From contig CALFEA010000042.1 in the NCBI GenBank assembly GCA_937950385.1, positions 1 to 6,670 of the forward strand: DNA of 6,670 nucleotides, read 5' to 3'. Within the stretch, counting starts at the first letter, position 1, and each line of letters starts with the position of its first letter. The notes under the pieces were generated by a model. It was given only the letters and a program-made list of their open reading frames with translations, did not search any database and had not been told where the DNA came from. The translations under genes and the position numbers were made by a program. Below are positions 1 through 5,472 of this stretch, one piece after another. The DNA is from an uncultured Altererythrobacter sp. GTDB taxonomy: Bacteria > Pseudomonadota > Alphaproteobacteria > Sphingomonadales > Sphingomonadaceae.

Positions 1-134
1 AAAATGGGAAATGGGGTTGAGCCGCCAGGTACACTAATCGCAACTGCGCCTTCATGAGCCGCCATTGCGGCTTTAATCCGCTCAGCAATCCACGCCGCAA
101 TATCCGCCGCGCTAGCATTTTCGGTCACATCCAT
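1..134 (-). CDS. pgl: 6-phosphogluconolactonase, N-terminal part (runs off the left edge)
   Basis: Only the first 44 codons are in the window. They begin MDVTENASAADIAAWIAERI and continue to the glycine-rich motif ISVPGGSTPFPI at about residues 33-44. An amphipathic helix followed by a beta strand and 'GGSTP' is the standard opening of the 6-phosphogluconolactonase/glucosamine-6-phosphate isomerase fold, and the wording is closest to DevB-type Pgl. This cytosolic enzyme hydrolyses 6-phosphogluconolactone to 6-phosphogluconate, the step after glucose-6-phosphate dehydrogenase in the Entner-Doudoroff and pentose phosphate routes. The start is fixed by an AGGTGA ribosome site 5 bases upstream. 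The gene follows the membrane-protein gene by 9 bases and is probably co-transcribed with it. A NagB-like isomerase or another family member cannot be excluded from 44 residues. Confidence 0.8.
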   Translation of the reverse strand, partial: MDVTENASAADIAAWIAERIKAAMAAHEGAVAISVPGGSTPFPI

Positions 135-139
135 ATTCT

Positions 140-145
140 TCACCT
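140..145 (-). promoter_or_regulatory. Ribosome binding site of pgl overlapping the upstream stop codon
   Basis: Read on the minus strand, AGGTGA lies 5 bases before the pgl ATG, and its first two bases are the last two of the TAG stop (144-146) of the preceding gene. This arrangement supports the chosen start and suggests that pgl translation is coupled to the upstream cistron. Confidence 0.6.
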
Positions 146-701
146 AAACAAGCCCCCGTGCAGCAAGCGCAATATAAATTCCCGATATTAAGGCCAATAC
201 GGCCATCACTCGCCGGATCATTTTCAGCGGCCATTTTTCTAATTCTGCGCCCATTGCGTGCCCCAGATACAGCGCTGCAATTCCGCCCAATGCTCCGCCC
301 AATCCAGCCGCCGGGATCAGCACGCTGCCCGCCGCAAAAGCGAACACGGCAAAGCGGGCGGCGTCGCGCACTTGGGCAGCGGCCAGCACAATGCCAAACG
401 CGCCCTTCGACTGGGTCGGCTCTTTCGCCTCTTTCATTTTGACCGGCCAAGCGAGCTCAAACGCGGCCATAATCAACATAAAGGCAATCAGCATGGTCTG
501 TGCCGCTTCTGGCAAAAGCGCCGCAATGCCCGACCCGGCAAAGGCCATGGCACCTGCGCTCAATATGCTGGTCGCTGCCCCGATCACCATCAGCGAGGTC
601 GCTCCGCCAGAGGATTGCGACATGCGCGCCATCATCAGCTGGTCACGCGCGCCGAGCGAGAGGGCAAAAACCGCTATCAAACAAAGGAGGAAACTATCCA
701 T
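144..701 (-). CDS. Divergent TMEM165/GDT1 (UPF0016)-like six-helix membrane protein
   Basis: A 185-residue inner-membrane protein with about six hydrophobic segments (roughly 4-20, 34-56, 66-84, 101-125, 129-150, 163-181) and a short charged loop near 86-100. Length, two-fold internal layout and motif spacing match the TMEM165/GDT1 family, which moves Mn2+ or Ca2+ and carries one E-x-G-D-(K/R)-(T/S) motif in each half. Here the first motif position reads S15-L-G-A-R-D-Q21 and the second Q110-V-R-D-A-A-R116, so both conserved acidic Glu residues and one Asp are gone. Family membership is therefore inferred from topology and residual motif similarity. It may be a transporter of altered specificity or a non-transporting relative. 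The ATG at 701 follows GAGGG with a 4-base spacer. The gene precedes pgl by 9 bases and is divergent from the SDR gene. Confidence 0.62.
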   Translation of the reverse strand: MDSFLLCLIAVFALSLGARDQLMMARMSQSSGGATSLMVIGAATSILSAGAMAFAGSGIAALLPEAAQTMLIAFMLIMAAFELAWPVKMKEAKEPTQSKGAFGIVLAAAQVRDAARFAVFAFAAGSVLIPAAGLGGALGGIAALYLGHAMGAELEKWPLKMIRRVMAVLALISGIYIALAARGLV

Positions 702-846
702 TGTGCCCTCGATAGCGGGGCAGGCGCGCTAAGGCCATATGCTTGGCCCCTGCATTCGAATGTGCACACTCTCTCATTTAGCCAGCTTGCGCAGCGCATG
801 TGACGCGGCCACAAGAATGCACAACACGTCATAAGGGAGAAGAGAC
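702..846. promoter_or_regulatory. Divergent intergenic region with small palindromes
   Basis: This 145-bp spacer must hold the promoters of the leftward membrane-protein/pgl pair and of the rightward SDR cluster. It contains the perfect palindrome CATTCGAATG (753-762), next to and overlapping TGTGCACA (761-768), and further right TGCGC-A-GCGCA (788-798). The rightward SDR gene has a strong ribosome site, AAGGGAGA (833-840), 6 bases before its ATG. I could not assign convincing -35/-10 boxes on either strand. The palindromes are seen directly; a role as operators is inference. Confidence 0.4.
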
Positions 847-1641
847 ATGAAACTCGAAGCAGGAACAGCCGCTGTCGTCACCGGCGGCGCATCAGGATTG
901 GGCCGCGCCAGTGCAAAGGCTTTGGCGGATGCCGGGTGCAAAGTCGCGATCTTCGACATTAATGATGAGGCGGGAGAGGAACACGCAAAAGCGATTGGCG
1001 GCACATTCCACCATGTCGATATTATGGATGAGCAATCTGTCGTGGATGGCTTTGCCGCTGCTCGATCCGCCCACGGCCAAGAACGCGCAACTGTGCATTG
1101 CGCCATGGCATCAAAACGCGGCAAAACCATTGGCTATGACAAGGAAACGGGCGGTTACAAACGCCTTTCCACCGAAGACTATGAATTTGGCGCGCAGGGT
1201 ATTTTGGTTGCCAGCTACCGTGTTGCAAGCTTGTCTGCACTTGGCATGGCAAACAGCGATCCGGTCAATGATGATGGCGAGCGCGGCTCGATCACTCTAA
1301 CCGCTAGTGTGGCTGCGCAAGACGGGCAGATTGGGCAAACCATCTATGGTTCATGCAAGTCTGGGGTAAACGGCATGGTCCTTCCAATGGCGCGCGATTT
1401 GATGGATTTGGGTATCCGCGTGAACTCGGTCATGCCGGGGATATTTGCCACGCCATTGATGCTTGGGATGAAAGACCGCAACCCGCCAATGTGGGCGCAA
1501 TTGAACGCCAGCGTGCCCTTCCCCAAACGTCTGGGTGAGCCGGAGGAATTTGCCTCGCTGATCCTAGAGATTGCACGCAACACCTATCTCAACGGCCACC
1601 AATTCCGCTTGGATGGCGCCATTCGTATGCCGCCAAAATAA
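847..1641 (+). CDS. SDR-family oxidoreductase, HSD10 / 3-hydroxyacyl-CoA dehydrogenase type II-like
   Basis: A 264-residue cytosolic Rossmann-fold enzyme of classical SDR length. Seen: the nucleotide loop TGGASGLG (12-19), Asp37 at the end of strand beta-2 (typical of NAD rather than NADP use), Ser154, and Y167-G-S-C-K171, with Ser and Tyr 13 apart as in active SDRs. The C-terminal half, including 'VPFPKRLGEPEEFA' and the ending LDGAIRMPPK, closely resembles 17-beta-hydroxysteroid dehydrogenase type 10 enzymes, which oxidise short-chain 3-hydroxyacyl-CoAs and steroid alcohols. Odd points: the usual NNAG motif is replaced by HCAM (84-87), and the helix-4 catalytic Asn position appears to be Gln117. 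The segment around 84-125 departs from HSD10 more than the rest. The substrate is unknown; a hydroxyacyl-CoA or secondary alcohol is the best guess. The alcohol dehydrogenase gene follows 22 bases downstream, probably in the same operon. Confidence 0.85.
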   Translation: MKLEAGTAAVVTGGASGLGRASAKALADAGCKVAIFDINDEAGEEHAKAIGGTFHHVDIMDEQSVVDGFAAARSAHGQERATVHCAMASKRGKTIGYDKETGGYKRLSTEDYEFGAQGILVASYRVASLSALGMANSDPVNDDGERGSITLTASVAAQDGQIGQTIYGSCKSGVNGMVLPMARDLMDLGIRVNSVMPGIFATPLMLGMKDRNPPMWAQLNASVPFPKRLGEPEEFASLILEIARNTYLNGHQFRLDGAIRMPPK

Positions 1642-1663
1642 GAAGAGCTTTGAGGGAACAGTC

Positions 1664-2734
1664 ATGACCACCGCAACCAATGAATATCCAACCAAAGCTT
1701 ACGGCGCGACATCGCCCGATAGCGGCGTTGGTCCGATGGATGTCACTCGCAGAGGTCTGCGCGATGATGATGTACTGATCGACATCAGCCATTGCGGCAT
1801 TTGCCATTCCGACTTGCACTCCGCGCGCAATGATTGGGGCGGCACAAAATACCCGATTGTGCCTGGTCACGAAATTGTCGGCATAGTCAGCGCGATTGGC
1901 GAGGGCGTCACGCGCCACACAATCGGTGACCGCGTCGCCATTGGCTGCATGGTGGATGCCTGTATGGAATGCCATCATTGCGAAAGCGATCTGGAGCAAT
2001 ATTGCCAAAATGGCGGCATGACAGGTACTTATAATGGCACAGATCGGCGCGATGGCTCCAAGACTTTTGGCGGTTATTCCCAGAGGATCGTGGCGCGTGA
2101 GGAATTTGTCCTGACCGTGCCCGATGCACTCCCGATGGCACAGGCCGCGCCGCTATTGTGTGCAGGCATCACCAGCTATTCGCCTTTACGCACGTGGAAG
2201 GTTGGGCCCGGCAGCAAGGTTGCGGTCGCAGGGCTCGGCGGGTTGGGCCATATGGGCGTGAAACTGGCCGCCGCAATGGGCGCTGAAGTCACCGTTCTTT
2301 CGCGTAGTGAGAGTAAGCGCCAAGACGCTGAAAGACTGGGCGCGCATGCATTTCTCAACACCTCAGACAAGGCTGCGATGAGGGCAAAATCGGCCTATTT
2401 CGACATGGTCCTCAACACGATCCCTGTGCGCCATGATGTGGCCCCCTATCTGCACCTTTTGCGCATTGATGGCGTACAAGTTTTGGTCGGGATGATCGAC
2501 AAAATGCCCGAACTGCACACATTGGTATTGCTGGGCCGTAAAGTCCTAACCGGTAGCGGTATTGGCGGCCTTGCGGAAACGCAGGAGATGCTGAACTTTT
2601 GCGCGGAGAAAGGCATTCTTCCTGAAATTGAAACCATCAAGATGCAGGATATTGAGGCCGCCTATGACCGGATGGAGGCCAGCGACATCAAATACCGTTT
2701 TGTGATCGATATGGAGAGTTTGAAAGACGACTAG
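1664..2734 (+). CDS. Zinc-dependent NADP(H) alcohol dehydrogenase, CAD/YahK type
   Basis: A 356-residue medium-chain dehydrogenase resembling E. coli YahK along its length. It should interconvert aldehydes and primary alcohols in the cytosol, physiologically most likely as an aldehyde reductase. Catalytic zinc ligands are C47 (in CGICHSD), H69-E70 (in PGHE) and C166. The structural zinc cysteines are C100, C103, C106 and C114. The Rossmann loop is GLGGLGH (190-196), and the following S-R-S-x-S-K (213-218) is the CAD-type pattern that favours NADPH. The ending YRFVIDMESL is also YahK-like. I chose the ATG at 1664 because GAGGG (1652-1656) lies 7 bases upstream and MTTATNEYPTKAYGA fits the family N-terminus; an in-frame ATG at 1571 would add 31 residues inside the SDR gene. 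The 22-base gap to the SDR implies one transcript. The natural substrate cannot be told. Confidence 0.92.
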   Translation: MTTATNEYPTKAYGATSPDSGVGPMDVTRRGLRDDDVLIDISHCGICHSDLHSARNDWGGTKYPIVPGHEIVGIVSAIGEGVTRHTIGDRVAIGCMVDACMECHHCESDLEQYCQNGGMTGTYNGTDRRDGSKTFGGYSQRIVAREEFVLTVPDALPMAQAAPLLCAGITSYSPLRTWKVGPGSKVAVAGLGGLGHMGVKLAAAMGAEVTVLSRSESKRQDAERLGAHAFLNTSDKAAMRAKSAYFDMVLNTIPVRHDVAPYLHLLRIDGVQVLVGMIDKMPELHTLVLLGRKVLTGSGIGGLAETQEMLNFCAEKGILPEIETIKMQDIEAAYDRMEASDIKYRFVIDMESLKDD

Positions 2735-2747
2735 CGGTCTAAACCTT

Positions 2748-3383
2748 ATGACGATGCTCTACCGCCTTGATGCCAATGCAAAGCAAATCGCAGCGACTTT
2801 TGCGGCTTCTGCGGGCAAAGACCAGTGGACAGGCGGCTATTTGGCGCCAGGCAAATTTGCACCCATCATCACAGGCGGGCGAGAGTTTATCGCGGGGCCG
2901 CGCGGCGCACGAACCAAACCTCGCCTCACCCCGCGCCTATGGGGCGTACCGCCGCCGCCCAATTCTAATGATCCGGCACGCGGCATCACCAATGTCCGCA
3001 ATCCCTCCAGCCCGTTTTGGACCGGCAATCTGCGCAATAGCGAGTTTCGCTGCCTGGTACCGGCCAGTGCATTTATGGAATGGGGCAATTCTCGCGGGCA
3101 AGATGGTCGCCGCTTGCAACATTGGTATAGCGCTTCTGATCAAGAACTATTTGCTTTTGCCGGAGTGTGGAAGGATAGCGAAATACCCAGCTTTGCCATT
3201 CTCACTTGCAATGCCAATGCTCAGCTTCGCCGAATTGGCCTTGATCATATGCCCGTGATTTTGCCGAAAGATGGCGGGGCATGGGAAACTTGGCTGTTTG
3301 CAGATTGGAAACGCGCAGAAACGCTATTGCAGCCATATTCCTCTTCGATGATGCGCGAACTGACTGGTTCCACTCTCGCCTAA
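2748..3383 (+). CDS. SRAP-domain protein (YedK/HMCES family) lacking the catalytic Cys2
   Basis: A 211-residue protein of normal SRAP length. YedK/HMCES proteins bind abasic sites in single-stranded DNA and crosslink to them through the N-terminal Cys2. Family features seen: LYRLDA near the N-terminus, the RLWGVPPP segment (63-70), the NVRN motif (82-85), CLVPASAFMEW with Glu111 (102-112), AFAGVW (136-141) and HMPVIL (167-172). The usual MC-N-LYRL opening is replaced by MTMLYRL, so position 2 is Thr. The active-site His normally lies a few residues before 'MP'; here only His167, directly before MP, is available. No better start exists: a TGA lies in frame at 2721 and no start codon occurs between it and 2748. 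There is no clear ribosome site and the gene starts 13 bases after the alcohol dehydrogenase, suggesting translation coupled to it. It may be a non-crosslinking or altered SRAP paralogue. Confidence 0.85.
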   Translation: MTMLYRLDANAKQIAATFAASAGKDQWTGGYLAPGKFAPIITGGREFIAGPRGARTKPRLTPRLWGVPPPPNSNDPARGITNVRNPSSPFWTGNLRNSEFRCLVPASAFMEWGNSRGQDGRRLQHWYSASDQELFAFAGVWKDSEIPSFAILTCNANAQLRRIGLDHMPVILPKDGGAWETWLFADWKRAETLLQPYSSSMMRELTGSTLA

Positions 3384-3491
3384 ACCAAGGGCAAACACCT
3401 CAATCCTTTGAATTTTTCCGAAACTATTGCGAATTGTTAACTTCTCTCTGCGATTAGCCCTAATTCTGAGTTAACGCAGTGGGGCCAAAAG
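3384..3491 (+). promoter_or_regulatory. Intergenic region, probable promoter of the GGDEF-EAL gene
   Basis: This A+T-rich 108-bp spacer contains two GTTAAC palindromes (3436-3441 and 3470-3475, 34 bp apart) and, between them, an inverted repeat ATTAG-CC-CTAAT (3453-3464) centred about 33 bases before the ATG. A GGGG (3481-3484) 7 bases before the start is a weak ribosome site. I see no hairpin-plus-T terminator for the upstream cluster and no well-spaced -35/-10 pair. The repeats are seen; their use as operators is inference. Confidence 0.35.
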
Positions 3492-5453
3492 ATGATTTCC
3501 AGCATTGGGAACTTTCTCAAGAATTTGTTTTTGCAGGGAACAACGGATGAAATTGCCGAGGCGAACCGTCCGATTGTTCGCGGCTATCTTGGGCTGGCAT
3601 TTCTGTACTACGCGATAATGGTGCCGGTGCATTTCTTTGCATTGAGCGGATTTCATCAGTTCAAAATGGTCTTCATATCGCTGACTGCAACAATGGTTAT
3701 GGCGGGCGGTTTATGGCTGGCTCGCAAACCGATCAGAGCCCATAAACTTGAATTGATCGCGGGCACTGCGAATTTGGCTGTATTGGCTAATGTGATTTTC
3801 GCAGTCCACACTGATTACGTCATCTCTAACCTAATATACTTCCCGATGATGGCGCTTGCTTTTGCATTCACCAGCGTGACCATTCGCATGGCCATCACCT
3901 CCATCACTGTGGTTTTGGGGGTGTTGTATTTTGAGCTTAGAACAGATTTCTTGGGCCAAGGAGAGGTCTACGGCTATATCGGTTTTGCCACGGCGATTTG
4001 CGGGCTTGCTTTCATGTCGTTTTTGCAGCGCGCAATCTATGTCGCGATCAAGGCCAAAGAAGCCGCAGAGGCGAAGCTCGACAAAGCTGAAAGCAAGCTG
4101 ATCGAGGCAGAGCGCCTGAATATTGCCATGAGCGAGCGCGCCATGACTGACAGCCTGACCGGACTGCCCAACCGCCGTGCATTTTTCGCCTATCTGAAAA
4201 CGCGCACGCCGAAAGCTTCTGGCAAATGCCCAGACTGGTTGATAGCGCTTGATCTAGACGGCTTTAAAATGGTCAATGATGTCTACGGGCACATTGTCGG
4301 CGATGAGCTGCTCATTTCAGTTACACAGCGGCTACAAAAGCAAGGCGGAGAAATTGCCCATATTAGCCGAATGGGCGGTGATGAGTTCAACATAATCCTA
4401 ACCGGAATGCCCGATGAGGCCGCCTGCGAGGCATGGTGTGAGACATTGTTGCAGGCAATCGCTGCACCTTATGATGTTGAAGGCCGGTTGATCCAATTGT
4501 CGGCTTCTCTCGGCAGCACCAAACTAACCGAAGGCTTGGCCAGCACATCCATCATTCGCAATGCCGATTATGCACTTTTGCATGCAAAAAAGAATGGAAA
4601 GAACCGGGCGGTTATCTTTACCAATGAGCATGAAAAAATCGCTACGCAGCGATTTGAGATTGAGGACGCTTTGCGCTCTGCCGATTTCCCATCGGAAATT
4701 GAAATACTGTTCCAGCCGCAGGTTAATCTGAGCCAAGATCAGGTCGTGAGGGCAGAAGCGTTGGCGCGCTGGGAATGCCCGGAACTGGGCCGAATTGAAC
4801 CTGATCAATTCATCAAAATCGCTGAGGAAAGCGGCTTGATATCCAAGATCACACTGGCCGTCTTGGGCAAGGCAATCGAAGCCTTGAAAAGCTGGGACAA
4901 CCCTATTCCGCTGGCGATCAATCTTTCAGGTCATGACCTGCTTTCCAATCAAGTCATGGATGAAATTATCGAAGTGCTCGAGGCTAGCGATTTGGACCCT
5001 TCACTGCTGGAATTTGAAGTCACCGAGACCGCTATGATGGCCGACACGGAAAAGGCCTGCATCAACCTCAAACGCCTATCGGCTCTTGGCTATAGCGTTG
5101 CGTTGGATGATTTTGGAACGGGCTATTCTAACTTCAATTACTTGCGCGAATTGCCGATCGACAAGCTGAAAGTTGATCGCTCTTTTGTTGAGGATATTGG
5201 TAATCCGATGACCGAGAAAATCCTCCACTCACTGGCGGTAACCGCCAGTGCGCTTGGCGTAGATTGCTTGCTCGAAGGGGTCGAGGATGAGCTGCAACTT
5301 ATCATGGCCAAACGCGTCGGTGCGCATTCTGTCCAAGGCTATTTGTTCGGCAAACCTATGGAAAGCGATCAACTCACAGATGTGATCGACAAACAAAACA
5401 ATAAGCCGAATGAGGCGTCAAATCCCGAGCCAAATTTGCGCGGGATCAAATAG
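3492..5453 (+). CDS. Membrane-bound GGDEF-EAL c-di-GMP turnover protein
   Basis: A 653-residue inner-membrane protein. The N-terminal part has about six hydrophobic segments (roughly 33-52, 58-76, 86-105, 109-128, 132-149, 159-177), followed by a charged helical linker (185-218) likely to be a coiled coil. The GGDEF domain (about 218-380) has DSLTGLPNRR (220-229), metal ligand D254, N262, D263 and an intact GGDEF (295-299), so it should make c-di-GMP from GTP. The RxxD inhibitory site is absent; the position reads GEIA. The EAL domain (about 387-633) keeps all expected catalytic residues: E422-A-L, N477, E508/E511, D539-D540, K560, E595 and Q615, so it should cleave c-di-GMP to pGpG. The balance of the two activities is unknown. 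The membrane part matches no sensor domain I can name and is MASE-like in layout. The 20-residue tail is polar. It is transcribed alone and converges on the next gene. Confidence 0.93.
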   Translation: MISSIGNFLKNLFLQGTTDEIAEANRPIVRGYLGLAFLYYAIMVPVHFFALSGFHQFKMVFISLTATMVMAGGLWLARKPIRAHKLELIAGTANLAVLANVIFAVHTDYVISNLIYFPMMALAFAFTSVTIRMAITSITVVLGVLYFELRTDFLGQGEVYGYIGFATAICGLAFMSFLQRAIYVAIKAKEAAEAKLDKAESKLIEAERLNIAMSERAMTDSLTGLPNRRAFFAYLKTRTPKASGKCPDWLIALDLDGFKMVNDVYGHIVGDELLISVTQRLQKQGGEIAHISRMGGDEFNIILTGMPDEAACEAWCETLLQAIAAPYDVEGRLIQLSASLGSTKLTEGLASTSIIRNADYALLHAKKNGKNRAVIFTNEHEKIATQRFEIEDALRSADFPSEIEILFQPQVNLSQDQVVRAEALARWECPELGRIEPDQFIKIAEESGLISKITLAVLGKAIEALKSWDNPIPLAINLSGHDLLSNQVMDEIIEVLEASDLDPSLLEFEVTETAMMADTEKACINLKRLSALGYSVALDDFGTGYSNFNYLRELPIDKLKVDRSFVEDIGNPMTEKILHSLAVTASALGVDCLLEGVEDELQLIMAKRVGAHSVQGYLFGKPMESDQLTDVIDKQNNKPNEASNPEPNLRGIK

Positions 5454-5468
5454 GCCAAAACAGCCTAT
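5450..5468. terminator. Small hairpin between convergent genes, possible weak bidirectional terminator
   Basis: ATAGGC (5450-5455) and GCCTAT (5463-5468) form a 6-bp stem with a 7-base loop in the 19-base gap between convergent genes. The TAG stop of the GGDEF-EAL gene lies inside the left arm. Neither strand has a proper T-run after the stem (TTTG on the minus strand, none on the plus), so strong intrinsic termination is doubtful. Confidence 0.35.
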
Positions 5469-5472
5469 ACAG

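Noticed and set aside
258..803. Long open frame (181 codons) on the plus strand opposite the membrane-protein gene
   Set aside because: It is rich in Arg, His and Gln with no domain-like pattern and no ribosome site. The minus-strand frame encodes a coherent six-helix protein, so this is an antisense shadow.
774..1130. 118-codon minus-strand frame over the spacer and the start of the SDR gene
   Set aside because: It overlaps a clear SDR N-terminus including its nucleotide-binding loop, and its composition is Cys/Ser/Ala-rich without recognisable structure.
1571..1663. In-frame upstream start that would extend the YahK-like dehydrogenase by 31 residues
   Set aside because: The extension lies inside the SDR gene, has no family similarity, and a good ribosome site serves the ATG at 1664.
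2767..3258. 163-codon plus-strand frame overlapping the SRAP gene in another phase, considered as a sign of frameshift
   Set aside because: All SRAP motifs from LYRL to HMPVIL lie in the single frame 2748-3383, so no frameshift is needed and the other frame is a shadow.
3437..3474. CtrA-type binding site suggested by the TTAA sequences before the GGDEF-EAL gene
   Set aside because: The CtrA consensus is TTAA-N7-TTAA. The two TTAA copies here are 34 bp apart and neither has a partner at the required distance.
4524..4808. 94-codon minus-strand frame inside the GGDEF-EAL gene
   Set aside because: It lies opposite the junction of two well-conserved domains, has no ribosome site or motif, and is a shadow.
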